64,000 bases of DNA. Source: Maritimibacter sp. GTDB taxonomy: Bacteria; Pseudomonadota; Alphaproteobacteria; Rhodobacterales; Rhodobacteraceae. Each line of letters starts with the position of its first letter. The first letter of the stretch is position 1. Positions 37,417 through 45,435 of the stretch are shown here, in pieces. Both the position numbers and the translations under genes were made by a program. The stretch is taken from contig JAABTN010000008.1 in NCBI GenBank assembly GCA_011389895.1, positions 1 through 64,000 of the forward strand, given 5' to 3'. The notes beneath the pieces are model-generated. The model ran no database searches. It saw nothing but the letters and a program-made list of their open reading frames with translations, and was not told the DNA's origin.

Positions 37417-37596
37417 ATGACCGACGAGACAAAGAAACAATTGCCCCCCGCCGCGCAACGGGCGCTGGCCGAAGCGGAAGAACGCCGCAAGCAGGCCGGT
37501 GTGACCGAGATACCGAAGGAATACGGCGGACGCGACGGGTTGGAACCCGTGCGCTATGGCGATTGGGAGAAAAAGGGGCTGGCGATCGATTTCTGA
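37417..37596 (+). CDS. DUF1674 protein, SDHAF4-like succinate dehydrogenase assembly factor
   Basis: 59 residues. C-terminal half carries the family signature: PKEYGGRDGLEPVRYGDWE followed by KKGLAIDF. Mitochondrial SDHAF4/Sdh8 binds flavinylated SDH flavoprotein and shields it before complex assembly; alphaproteobacterial homologues are this size. AAGGAAG precedes the ATG. Stands alone between rsmB (divergent) and dapB (convergent, 9 nt). Confidence 0.88.
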   Translation: MTDETKKQLPPAAQRALAEAEERRKQAGVTEIPKEYGGRDGLEPVRYGDWEKKGLAIDF

Positions 37597-37605
37597 TCTG
37601 CCTGA

Positions 37606-38415
37606 TCAGAGCCCGAGCACATCCATCATGTCGTAGGCCCCGGGTTTGCGTCCGATCCCCCAAAGCGCGGCCTTGACCGCGCCCCGGGCAAAGATCGCCC
37701 GGTCGGTGGCCACGTGGCGCAGGATAAGCCGTTCGCCCGGTCCGGCAAAAATCACGTCATGTTCCCCGACGATATCGCCACCACGGATCGCGGAGAAGCC
37801 GATGTGCCCCGTTTCGCGTTCCCCGGTTATCCCGTCTCGCGCCCGATCCTCGACTTCGGCGAGCCGCACACCGCGCCCTTCGGCAGCGGCCTCGCCCAGC
37901 ATGAGCGCGGTGCCGGAGGGCGCGTCGACCTTGTGCTTGTGATGCGCCTCGACCACCTCGATGTCGAAATCGGTGTCGAGCGCTTCGGACACCATCCGGG
38001 TGATCCGGGTCAAAAGGTTCACCCCGAAGCTCATGTTGCCCGCGCGAATGATCGTCGCGTGGCGGGCGGCGGCGTGGAGCTTTGCAAGATCGTCTTCATC
38101 GAGCCCGGTGGTGCCGATCACGTGCACCGCGCGCGCCTGTGCCGCGATGGTCGAAAGCGGCACGGTCGAGGCGGGGGCGGTGAAGTCGATTACCGCCTGC
38201 GCCCGCGACATCGCCTCGAGCGGATCGTCGGTCACGGTGACGCCAACCTCGGCCCCGCCCATGGCGAGACCCAGATCCTGCCCGATCCAGTCGTGCCCTT
38301 CGCGCTCAAGCGCGCCGACAAGCCGCGCGCCGGGATGGTCCTGCACCAACTTGATCAGCATCTGCCCCATCCGGCCAGATGCCCCGTTCACCACGATCCC
38401 CGGCAATTCGCTCAT
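37606..38415 (-). CDS. dapB: 4-hydroxy-tetrahydrodipicolinate reductase
   Basis: 269 residues. Lysine/diaminopimelate pathway, NAD(P)H-dependent. N-terminal nucleotide motif [14 protein letters not shown], catalytic [18 protein letters not shown] (His pair and Lys) near residue 155. ATG 38415 is favoured by GGAGG 5-6 nt upstream; an ATG four codons earlier is not. Divergent from rbfA across 63 bp. Confidence 0.97.
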   Translation of the reverse strand: MSELPGIVVNGASGRMGQMLIKLVQDHPGARLVGALEREGHDWIGQDLGLAMGGAEVGVTVTDDPLEAMSRAQAVIDFTAPASTVPLSTIAAQARAVHVIGTTGLDEDDLAKLHAAARHATIIRAGNMSFGVNLLTRITRMVSEALDTDFDIEVVEAHHKHKVDAPSGTALMLGEAAAEGRGVRLAEVEDRARDGITGERETGHIGFSAIRGGDIVGEHDVIFAGPGERLILRHVATDRAIFARGAVKAALWGIGRKPGAYDMMDVLGL

Positions 38416-38478
38416 ATCGACCTCCATCCTTGGGCTACCGTCCTAGTCCCTGTTGCGCGGGCGCGCAATCGGGACTAG

Positions 38479-38895
38479 ATGGGCGCCATGGCGAACAAGC
38501 GCACCAATAACGACCGGGGCCCGTCACAGCGGCAACTCAAGGTCGGCGAATTGATCCGGCGCACCCTCGCGGATGCGCTGATGCAGGGCATGATCCATGA
38601 CCCCGACCTCAACCGCATGTCGATCACGGTGGCCGAGGTGCGCGTGTCGCCCGATCTCAGGGTCGCGACTGCCTTTGTCCTGCCGCTCGGGGGCAAGAAC
38701 GTGGACGAGGCGATCAAGGCGCTGGCACGCAACACCGGCGAATTGCGCCGGGTGGTGGGCAAGGTGACGAAGCTCAAGCATACGCCGGAGCTTCGGTTTC
38801 TTGCCGATGACACCTTTGACCGGATGGACGAAACCCGCCGGCTGTTTTCGGACGAGAACGTGCGCCGCGATCTGGACCCGGATGGGAACACGTAA
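38479..38895 (+). CDS. rbfA: Ribosome-binding factor A
   Basis: 138 residues, KH-like fold, for late 30S maturation. N-terminal [17 protein letters not shown] and the helix-strand segment [17 protein letters not shown] are family marks; the C-terminus has [18 protein letters not shown] 38479 and 38488 are both possible starts, without a strong ribosome site for either. Overlaps truB (TAATG) so the two are coupled, the common rbfA-truB order. Confidence 0.95.
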   Translation: MGAMANKRTNNDRGPSQRQLKVGELIRRTLADALMQGMIHDPDLNRMSITVAEVRVSPDLRVATAFVLPLGGKNVDEAIKALARNTGELRRVVGKVTKLKHTPELRFLADDTFDRMDETRRLFSDENVRRDLDPDGNT

Positions 38896-39800
38896 TGGGG
38901 CGCCGCAAGAAGGGGCGTAACATCCACGGCTGGCTCGTCGTGGACAAGCCCGCCGGGCTGACGTCGAACGCTGTGGTGAACAAGGTGCGCTGGGCGTTCG
39001 ATGCGCGAAAGGCCGGCCATGCCGGCACGCTCGATCCCGAGGCGACCGGCGTTCTGGCGGTAGCGCTGGGCGAGGCGACGAAAACCGTGCCCTATGTTAC
39101 CGATGCAATGAAGGCCTATGTCTTCACCGTCCGGCTGGGGCAGGCGACCAACACCGATGACGCCGAGGGCGAAGTGATCGCCGAAAGCGAGACGCGGCCC
39201 ACGGATGACGTCATCACCGCCGCGCTGCCCGCCTTTGTCGGCGACATCCAACAGGTACCGCCGCAGTTTTCGGCGGTGAAGATCGACGGGGAGCGCGCCT
39301 ATAAACGCGCCCGCGACGGCGAAGAGGTCGAGATTGCCGCCCGCCCGTTGTTCGTTGAAAGCCTGACACTTCTGGACCGCCCCGATGCCGACCACGTCAC
39401 GCTTGAAATGGTCTGTGGCAAGGGTGGCTACGTCCGCGCCATCGCCCGCGATCTTGGGAATGCGCTTGGGTGTCATGGCCATGTCCGGACCCTGCGCCGG
39501 GTCTGGTCGGGCCCCTTCGTGGCCGAGGAAGGGGTGAGCATGGAGCAGATCGAGGAACTGGCGAAATCGCCCGAGATCGACGCCTTGCTCGGCCCCTTGT
39601 CCGAAGGCCTGACCTCGCTCCCAGAATTGAACGCGACGCATGAGGGGGCCACCCGGCTGCGCCACGGTAACCCCGGCATGGTGATCGCTTCACACGTGGA
39701 CTACGGCGATGAAGCCTGGGCATCGCACGCCGGGCAACCGGTGGCGGTCGGGGTCTACAAGGCCGGGGAACTGCACCCGAGCCGCGTCTTCAATCTATGA
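38895..39800 (+). CDS. truB: tRNA pseudouridine(55) synthase
   Basis: 301 residues. Makes pseudouridine 55 in the T-loop of tRNAs. Catalytic Asp in [20 protein letters not shown] (Asp about 46); further family motifs [20 protein letters not shown] and [20 protein letters not shown], and a C-terminal PUA-like region. Its stop overlaps the 3' end of deoA on the other strand by 11 bp (39790-39800). Confidence 0.97.
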   Translation: MGRRKKGRNIHGWLVVDKPAGLTSNAVVNKVRWAFDARKAGHAGTLDPEATGVLAVALGEATKTVPYVTDAMKAYVFTVRLGQATNTDDAEGEVIAESETRPTDDVITAALPAFVGDIQQVPPQFSAVKIDGERAYKRARDGEEVEIAARPLFVESLTLLDRPDADHVTLEMVCGKGGYVRAIARDLGNALGCHGHVRTLRRVWSGPFVAEEGVSMEQIEELAKSPEIDALLGPLSEGLTSLPELNATHEGATRLRHGNPGMVIASHVDYGDEAWASHAGQPVAVGVYKAGELHPSRVFNL

Positions 39801-41094
39801 CCGAGATCACCGGGTCGATGGCCTCGGGCGCCTCCCCGAACCGATAGGCGGCAAGCACGCGGGCCCGCGCGGTCTCGAAACTCGCCTCGTCGCGGGCGTG
39901 GATGGTGCACAGCGTCTCGCCCTTTCCCAACGTCATGCCCAGATCGGTGAGACCGGTGATCCCGACCGCGGGGTCGACCGTGTCTTCGGCCCGCCGCCGA
40001 CCCCCGCCAAGCTCCACGACGGACAACCCGATCTCGCGCGTTCGGATGGCGGCGACATGCCCGGTCTCGGGCGCGCCCACGGGGCGGATGATCGGTGCTT
40101 CTGCGAGATAGCTCTTGGGCCGGTCCATGAAATCGGCGGGGCCACCCAGCGCGGTGACCATGCGGCCAAAGATCTCCGCCGCAGACCCGTCCTCGACCAC
40201 CGCCTGTGCGCGGTGAAAGCCCTTTTCGCGTGTCTCGGCCAACCCGGTCACCAGAAGCATTTCACCGGCGAGCGCAAGCACGACGCGTTCAAGCCGCACG
40301 TCGCGATGTACCCCGGTGAGATAACGGGTTGCATTCAAAACCTCGACCGCGTTGCCTGCTGCCGAGGCCAGCGGTTGGTTCATGTCGGTGATCAAGGCAT
40401 GGCACGTTACCCCGGCCTCCCCCGCGACCCGCGTGATCGAAGCCGCGAGCGCGGCGGCATCTTCGTCGCTCTCCATGAAGGCCCCGTCGCCCGCCTTCAC
40501 ATCCATGACCAGCGCCTCCAACCCGGCGGCAAGCTTCTTGGACAGGATCGACGCGGTGATCAGCGGGATCGATTCGACCGTCGCGGTCACGTCGCGGATG
40601 CCGTAAAACCGCTTGTCCGCCGGTGCGAGGCTGGCGGTTTGCCCGATGATGGCACAGCCGACCTCGGCCACCACCTTGCGAAACGTCGCGTTGTCGGGGA
40701 CCGAGGTATAGCCGGGGATCGCGTCCATCTTGTCCAGCGTGCCGCCGGTGTGGCCCAGCCCCCGGCCCGAGATCATCGGGACATAGCCGCCGCAGGCGGC
40801 CACGATCGGGGCGAGCATCAGGCTTACGTTGTCCCCGACGCCGCCGGTCGAATGCTTGTCCACCACGGGGCCGGGGAGATCCCAGTGAAACACGTCACCG
40901 GAATCGCGCATGGCAAGCGTGAGGGTCGCGGCCTCTTCAGGTGTCATGCCCTGGAAATACACCGCCATGCCGAAGGCGGCGACCTGCGCGTCAGAGGCGC
41001 TGCCATCGGTGATCGCGGCGGCCATCGTTCCGATATCGTCTGGCAAGAGCACCTCGCCATTGCGTTTCTTGCGAATAATCTCGGATATCAGCAT
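39790..41094 (-). CDS. deoA: Thymidine phosphorylase
   Basis: 434 residues. Cleaves thymidine to thymine and deoxyribose-1-phosphate. Class motif [20 protein letters not shown], phosphate-binding [16 protein letters not shown], and the substrate region [13 protein letters not shown]. Convergent with truB, sharing 11 bp; this places deoA antisense to the truB 3' end. No other deo genes nearby. Confidence 0.95.
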   Translation of the reverse strand: MLISEIIRKKRNGEVLLPDDIGTMAAAITDGSASDAQVAAFGMAVYFQGMTPEEAATLTLAMRDSGDVFHWDLPGPVVDKHSTGGVGDNVSLMLAPIVAACGGYVPMISGRGLGHTGGTLDKMDAIPGYTSVPDNATFRKVVAEVGCAIIGQTASLAPADKRFYGIRDVTATVESIPLITASILSKKLAAGLEALVMDVKAGDGAFMESDEDAAALAASITRVAGEAGVTCHALITDMNQPLASAAGNAVEVLNATRYLTGVHRDVRLERVVLALAGEMLLVTGLAETREKGFHRAQAVVEDGSAAEIFGRMVTALGGPADFMDRPKSYLAEAPIIRPVGAPETGHVAAIRTREIGLSVVELGGGRRRAEDTVDPAVGITGLTDLGMTLGKGETLCTIHARDEASFETARARVLAAYRFGEAPEAIDPVISVID

Positions 41095-41181
41095 ACCGGG
41101 CCTCCTCGCCCCACTTTGACCTATCGGTCAAATTCCGCAACCACCTTGCGCTTCTTCACGACCGGGGCCAAAACCAAGCTC

Positions 41182-41688
41182 ATGATCACACGCAGCCATA
41201 CCAAGGACGATGCCCCTTCGGAGGCGGTTTATTCCGACTGCGAGAGGTATCGCTACATGCTCACCCGGGTCTGGGATACGGGGGGCAAACGCGCGCTTTT
41301 CATCATGCTCAACCCCTCGACCGCGACGGAAATTCAAAATGATCCGACGGTTGAGCGGTGCGAACGCCGCGCGCGCGCGCTTGGGTTCGGCGCGTTTCGG
41401 GTGCTGAACATCTTTGCATGGCGCGACACCGACCCGCGCAAAATGCGCCGGGCGCCGGACCCGGTGGGGCCGGACAACGATGCGGCGATCCTGCAAAGCT
41501 GCGTTTGGGCGGATCAGATCATCTGTGCATGGGGCACGCATGGCGAACACCTTGCGCGTGGCCCCGAGGTCGAGCGCCTCTTGCGAAATACCGGCAGGCC
41601 GCTTTTCCACCTCGGCCTGTCGAAAGCAGGCCATCCCAAACATCCGCTCTACATCGCCTACACCCGGCAACCCGAGCCCTGGACCTGA
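41182..41688 (+). CDS. DUF1643 family protein
   Basis: 168 residues. Start ATG 41182; the open frame extends far upstream without function. Family marks: YRYMLTRVWDTGGKRALFIM, MLNPSTATEIQNDPTVERC, VLNIFAWRDTDPRKMR and CAWGTHG. DUF1643 proteins are small cytoplasmic proteins of unknown role, often beside phage or defence genes, but no such neighbours are seen here. Gap to deoA start is 87 bp and divergent. Confidence 0.82.
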   Translation: MITRSHTKDDAPSEAVYSDCERYRYMLTRVWDTGGKRALFIMLNPSTATEIQNDPTVERCERRARALGFGAFRVLNIFAWRDTDPRKMRRAPDPVGPDNDAAILQSCVWADQIICAWGTHGEHLARGPEVERLLRNTGRPLFHLGLSKAGHPKHPLYIAYTRQPEPWT

Positions 41689-41696
41689 CCGTTTCA

Positions 41697-41769
41697 CCGT
41701 TTTGAAAATACCTCCGCCGGAGGCCCCGCGTGGGTCTGCCGCAGGCAGGGCCGCGCAAAACATGTGCGG
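41697..41769 (-). repeat. Interspersed ~75-bp intergenic repeat, copy 1
   Basis: On the minus strand this block is closely similar to 57423-57499 on the plus strand: shared pieces include TTTTGCGCGGCC, TGCCTGCGGC (copy 2: GGCCTGCGGC), CCACGCGG and GGCCTCCGGCGG then TATTT. It fills the 109-bp gap between two convergent genes. The CCTCC-GCC-GGAGG core can form a hairpin. Confidence 0.75.
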
Positions 41770-41797
41770 GCGTCCGCCCGCGCCTGTCTTGAAAAGA

Positions 41798-43144
41798 CTA
41801 CCCGGCGAACACGTTGACCGGGGCTTCGAACAACACGTCGGCCAGCGTGGCGTCAGAGGCCCCGCGCAGCATGGCGACCACGTCGCCGTTCAACGTGACC
41901 ACCCCGTCCTGACCATCGTCCGAAGGCTGAACCTCGACGATCATGTCGCCATGGTCGAGATCGGGGTTGAGCGTGACACGCAGAAAATCCGTGCCCGGTT
42001 CGAAATCGGTCACATCGGCGAAGCCCAATCCGCTGGCCCCGTCGAAGAACACCCAGAAGGTGTCCATGCCCTCGTCGCCCGTTGCGGTGTCGTGGCGGTC
42101 CATGATCAGCGTATCGTTCCCCGCACCCCCTGAGAGCGTGTCGGCGGCCCCGTCGATATGCCAGTCAAAGTCATGGCGTTCCCAGTTGATATGCTCATTG
42201 GCATGACCGAGATGGTCGATCACGTCATCGCCGTCGCCCCCCGACAGCGTGTCGGCCCCGAAGCCGCCCGCGATGTAATCGTCACCAGCCCCGCCGTCGA
42301 TCTGGTCATCGTCATGGATGGGTTGCCCATCGTCGGTGTGAACGCCGCCAAAGATCCGGTCGTCCCCGTCGCCGCCCTGGATCACGTCGTCGCCGCTGCC
42401 CCCGTCGAGGATCGCCGCCGAGGTGCTTGCAGCAAGCGCATCGTCTCCGTCGCCGCCGAACAGCGCCGCCGCCCCGTCGCCGGCAGCCAGGGCATCGTCG
42501 CCCGCGCCACCAAAGGCGTAAGCGGCCTCATCGCCGGTGATCAAGACATCATTGCCCGCCCCGCCATCGACAAGATAAAGGATGCCCTCGGTCTCGATCA
42601 GCGCGGTGCCTTCGAAATCGCCGATCTGCCCTTCGCCATCGTCCGGTGTGCTGTTTATGGGTGCCGCCCAGATGTTTGTACTATCACCAAGGTGGATATC
42701 CTCGGTCTCGGGGCCATTGTCCCCGAGCCAATCGACCCCTGCGGTCAGATCCGTGCTGTCTGCCAAAAGCGTCTGAAGCGTGTTGCCCTCTTCCGCAAGA
42801 TACCCTTCGCCCGCCTCATCGATGGGGTCGAGCACCGTCTCGGGATCGACCGGCAGCGCATCGACCGGGGTTTCATCTTCTTCGATGGGGGACAGGATCG
42901 TGTCGGGGTCGATCGTGTCGGTGACCTCGTCCGTGGGGATGGGCGTTTCGTCCCCGGTGACCGGGTTCAACACGTTATCGCCCGCCAGGAGATCGAGCAT
43001 GCTGCCCGATGAGGTTGTCTGCGCTTGGTCGGTGTCGGAGCCGGCGGCGCTGTCGTCCGCGTCGGGGTCGTTCCCGTCGCCAAAGAACCCCGTGCCCATA
43101 AAGGCAAGCGGCAATAGCCCCAGTAGCAGCAGCGCGAATCCCAT
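41798..43144 (-). CDS. RTX calcium-binding repeat protein with N-terminal membrane helix
   Basis: 448 residues from ATG 43144 (a TTG at 43180 is alternative). A hydrophobic N-terminus (MGFALLLLGLLPLAFMGTGFF) is followed by a long acidic linker and then glycine-aspartate RTX-like repeats GGxGxDxxx (GGAGNDVLI, GGDGDDALA, GGSGDDVIQ, GGAGDDYIA, GGAGNDTLI) from about residue 205 to 370. An acidic C-terminal domain (about 370-448) follows, including TFWVFFDGASGLGF and FEPGTDFLRVTLNPD. The membrane segment plus RTX repeats suggests an anchored or type I secreted surface protein. Very acidic. No secretion genes adjoin. Confidence 0.82.
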   Translation of the reverse strand: MGFALLLLGLLPLAFMGTGFFGDGNDPDADDSAAGSDTDQAQTTSSGSMLDLLAGDNVLNPVTGDETPIPTDEVTDTIDPDTILSPIEEDETPVDALPVDPETVLDPIDEAGEGYLAEEGNTLQTLLADSTDLTAGVDWLGDNGPETEDIHLGDSTNIWAAPINSTPDDGEGQIGDFEGTALIETEGILYLVDGGAGNDVLITGDEAAYAFGGAGDDALAAGDGAAALFGGDGDDALAASTSAAILDGGSGDDVIQGGDGDDRIFGGVHTDDGQPIHDDDQIDGGAGDDYIAGGFGADTLSGGDGDDVIDHLGHANEHINWERHDFDWHIDGAADTLSGGAGNDTLIMDRHDTATGDEGMDTFWVFFDGASGLGFADVTDFEPGTDFLRVTLNPDLDHGDMIVEVQPSDDGQDGVVTLNGDVVAMLRGASDATLADVLFEAPVNVFAG

Positions 43145-43288
43145 GGTCAGGTCCCAAACCCGATTGTCAGAGTGATCCAAAGGTTAGCACGAACAAAACC
43201 GGCTGGCGGGCAAAATGTCGGGAAACTTTTAGATTAACCGTGGGTTCAGTGGTAAGCGGTTGTTGATCGGAACGTTGAAGGAAAGGCC

Positions 43289-43600
43289 ATGACGGACGAG
43301 ACGCCCGACGCGCTGGCGAAAGAAGTGCGCGCCCTGCGTGCCGAGGTTGGCAAGCTGAACAACCACCGGTTCATCCGGCTTCACGATTCGGTCGTGAAGC
43401 TCGGGCTTTTCCAGCTTTACCGGGGGCTGGCCTTCGGCCTCGGGTCGGTTCTGGGTGCCACGATCTTGGTTTCGGTCGCGGCCTACCTGTTGGCGCAGAT
43501 CGACTTCATCCCGATCATTGGCGATTGGGCAGCGGATATCGCGCGCGAAATCAACATGCCGGATGGGTCTGACTCGTCTGGCGGGCAGACCGGGCAATAA
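43289..43600 (+). CDS. DUF5665 family membrane protein
   Basis: 103 residues. Coiled-coil N-terminus (ALAKEVRALRAEVGKLNNHRF) then LGLFQLYRGLAFGLGSVLGA and ILVSVAAYLLAQIDFIPIIGD, i.e. a hydrophobic stretch of one or two helices. Matches the DUF5665 pattern. Located just before rpsO, as in other Rhodobacterales by my recollection. Function unknown. Confidence 0.75.
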   Translation: MTDETPDALAKEVRALRAEVGKLNNHRFIRLHDSVVKLGLFQLYRGLAFGLGSVLGATILVSVAAYLLAQIDFIPIIGDWAADIAREINMPDGSDSSGGQTGQ

Positions 43601-43648
43601 AGGCTTTTCATCGCGAATGAATCCGCCTATACGCGCGGCTTCACCACG

Positions 43649-43666
43649 GGAGAGCATCGGCTCTCC
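43649..43666 (+). promoter_or_regulatory. Hairpin in rpsO leader
   Basis: Perfect stem GGAGAGC / GCTCTCC with an ATCG loop, 67 nt before the rpsO start, in the 132-nt gap after the DUF5665 stop. Could be part of a leader that binds S15 or a weak terminator; no T-run follows, so a leader element is favoured. Confidence 0.45.
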
Positions 43667-43732
43667 TCTCCACGGGCCCTGCTGGACGACATCCCGGCTT
43701 GCGCCATAACCCTTTGAGACAAGGAGACCCCG

Positions 43733-44002
43733 ATGTCGATCACAACCGAAGAAAAGACCGCGCTGATCAAGGAATACGGTGCCAAGGACGGCGACACCGG
43801 TTCGCCCGAGGTTCAGGTGGCCATCCTGACAAAGCGTATCGCGACGCTGACCGAGCACTTCAAGACGCACAAGAAAGACAACCACGGTCGTCGTGGTCTT
43901 CTGAAAATGGTGGCGCGTCGCCGCAAGCTTCTTGATTACGTGAAGGACAAGGACGACGCGCGTTACCGCGATCTGATCAAGGGCCTTGGCATTCGCCGCT
44001 AA
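43733..44002 (+). CDS. rpsO: 30S ribosomal protein S15
   Basis: 89 residues. Family motifs: [40 protein letters not shown] and [23 protein letters not shown] precedes the ATG. Followed by a strong terminator. The usual rpsO-pnp pairing is interrupted by the cytochrome b561/YceI pair on the other strand. Confidence 0.98.
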   Translation: MSITTEEKTALIKEYGAKDGDTGSPEVQVAILTKRIATLTEHFKTHKKDNHGRRGLLKMVARRRKLLDYVKDKDDARYRDLIKGLGIRR

Positions 44003-44026
44003 GGGTTCTTCACACGACATTCAAAG

Positions 44027-44060
44027 AAAACGCCCGCGCCGCTTGGCCGCGGGCGTTTTT
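44027..44060 (+). terminator. Intrinsic terminator after rpsO
   Basis: Stem AAAACGCCCGCG / CGCGGGCGTTTT with a 9-nt loop and a five-T run, 25 nt after the rpsO stop. Symmetric enough to act also for the convergent b561 gene. Confidence 0.9.
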
Positions 44061-44094
44061 CGTTGGCGCGGTCTGGAGGGCAGGGCGAGCGCCC

Positions 44095-44625
44095 CTATGC
44101 CGTTCCGCGCAGCATGCGGCGCAGCGTCCCGTCCCGCCGTTTCACGGCGCCCGCGATATGCAGGACGACGAGCGCGGCCAAAAGCTTGGTCAAGATGCCG
44201 TGGGCGATGAAAAACCCGGTCTCCCAGCTCTCGGACGTCGGCGCGATGTGGGGCAGGGCCACACCCCAGACTTCGACGGCGATCCCGGTGGCCGAGCTTG
44301 CAATCCATCCGGTCATAGGCACGGCGATGAGCAGCAGATACAAGGACACATGCACGATGCGGGCGAGCATGGTCTGCCATCGCGGTGCGGGCAGGGGTGC
44401 GGGTGGCGGTGACCAGAGGTGCCACGCCAGCCGCGCAAGCATGAGGATGAGAATAGAAACCCCGATGCTCTTGTGCCATGTGAACAGGTGGAAATTCGAC
44501 ATGTTCACCGTCATCCGCGCGATATAGGTGCCAAACCCCAGCATCCCGATCACCCCGAACGCGATGATCCAGTGCAACCCCCGGGTCACGATCCCGAAGC
44601 GCTGTTCGCCATTGCGGAGCGTCAT
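44095..44625 (-). CDS. Cytochrome b561 family protein
   Basis: 176 residues, four helices. Haem-ligand histidines are in VTRGLHWIIAF (first helix), FTWHKSIGVSI (second), ARIVHVSLYLLLI (third) and GILTKLLAALVVLHIAGAV (fourth, His). Electron carrier in the membrane, usually donating or accepting quinol electrons. ATG 44625 overlaps the YceI stop by 4 nt, and b561 with YceI is a recurrent pairing. Length is usual for the family. Confidence 0.9.
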   Translation of the reverse strand: MTLRNGEQRFGIVTRGLHWIIAFGVIGMLGFGTYIARMTVNMSNFHLFTWHKSIGVSILILMLARLAWHLWSPPPAPLPAPRWQTMLARIVHVSLYLLLIAVPMTGWIASSATGIAVEVWGVALPHIAPTSESWETGFFIAHGILTKLLAALVVLHIAGAVKRRDGTLRRMLRGTA

Positions 44626-45191
44626 GACGCGCGGTCGAGCCGGGCGACGATCTGGATGCGCACCTCGTCCCCTACCATGTCGCTCCACCCGGTTGCCCCG
44701 AAGTCGGCGCGGCTGACCGCACCGCTCAGGTGCACCGCGACTTTCGAGAGATCGCCCGGTTCGGTCCCCTGTTGGCGAAAGACCTGCGCCGATAGGGTGA
44801 CCGGGCGGGTCACACCCCGGATGGTCACGCGCCCCGGCACCTGTTGCACCCCGGTGCTGGCGCGCACTTGGTCCGAGGCAAAGGTCATTTCCGGGAACTG
44901 GTCGGTGGCAAGCACCTTGGGCCCCTTCAGGGCCTGTGCGGCGAAAGGAAAGCTCGACGTTGCTTCGGCGGCGTTCAGGGTCACGTTCACGCGGGTCGGG
45001 CCGCCGGTCAGGTCGATCTCGAACGACGAGCGGGCGACGGGGATGCTCCCCCGGATCACATCGGTGTCAAAGTCGACCTCGTAGCTCACCGTCGAACGCG
45101 GCACGTCGAGGGTATAGGCCACCGGTTCGGCCACGACAGGCACGATCGACAGGACCAGGGCGATTACCGTGGAAAACCAGAACTTGATCAT
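44622..45191 (-). CDS. YceI-like periplasmic lipid-binding protein
   Basis: 189 residues with a Sec signal peptide (cleavage near VVAEP, about 19). YceI lipocalin-like fold: YTLDVPRSTVSYEVDFD, RVNVTLNAAEATSS, TFASDQVRAS, GRVTIRGVTRPVTLSAQVF and RADFGATGWSDMVGDEVRI. Binds long isoprenoid or amphipathic ligands such as quinones. Co-operonic with the cytochrome b561 gene (ATGA overlap), which supports a joint role in quinone or redox handling. Confidence 0.9.
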   Translation of the reverse strand: MIKFWFSTVIALVLSIVPVVAEPVAYTLDVPRSTVSYEVDFDTDVIRGSIPVARSSFEIDLTGGPTRVNVTLNAAEATSSFPFAAQALKGPKVLATDQFPEMTFASDQVRASTGVQQVPGRVTIRGVTRPVTLSAQVFRQQGTEPGDLSKVAVHLSGAVSRADFGATGWSDMVGDEVRIQIVARLDRAS

Positions 45192-45365
45192 GAGCGGCAC
45201 ATCCTTTCACCCCGTTCTTACGACGCACATGCGCCCTTGGGCAAAAATTTTTCGTGAGAGCGCCACCTAATTCAAACCTCTGGCCATATAGCCGCTTTTG
45301 CTGTAATGCGCGCACATCTGAGACGTGACGCTCTGACCCCGGCGCATGGCATTGATAGAGGGGTC

Positions 45366-45420
45366 GGTGGCAATGGGGCCACCATGAAATCGGGAGCCCC
45401 GCAGGGGCGGGAGCACTCCC
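45366..45420 (+). promoter_or_regulatory. Hairpins in pnp 5' leader
   Basis: Within the 244-nt gap upstream of pnp there is GGTGGC-AATGGG-GCCACC (45366-45383) and GCCCC-GCA-GGGGC (45396-45408), the latter nested in an outer GGGAG / CTCCC stem, ending 15 nt before the start codon. In E. coli the pnp leader hairpin is cut by RNase III for autoregulation; whether that applies here is inference. Confidence 0.5.
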
Positions 45421-45435
45421 AGAAGGATACGATAC

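Noticed and set aside
41128-41763. A 211-codon minus-strand frame over the DUF1643 gene
   Set aside because: The DUF1643 motifs on the plus strand are convincing; this frame also runs through the intergenic repeat.
42230-42560. Repetitive DNA inside the RTX gene as a possible CRISPR-like or tandem array
   Set aside because: The periodicity is at protein level (GGxGxDxxx), with varied DNA, and no spacer-repeat order.
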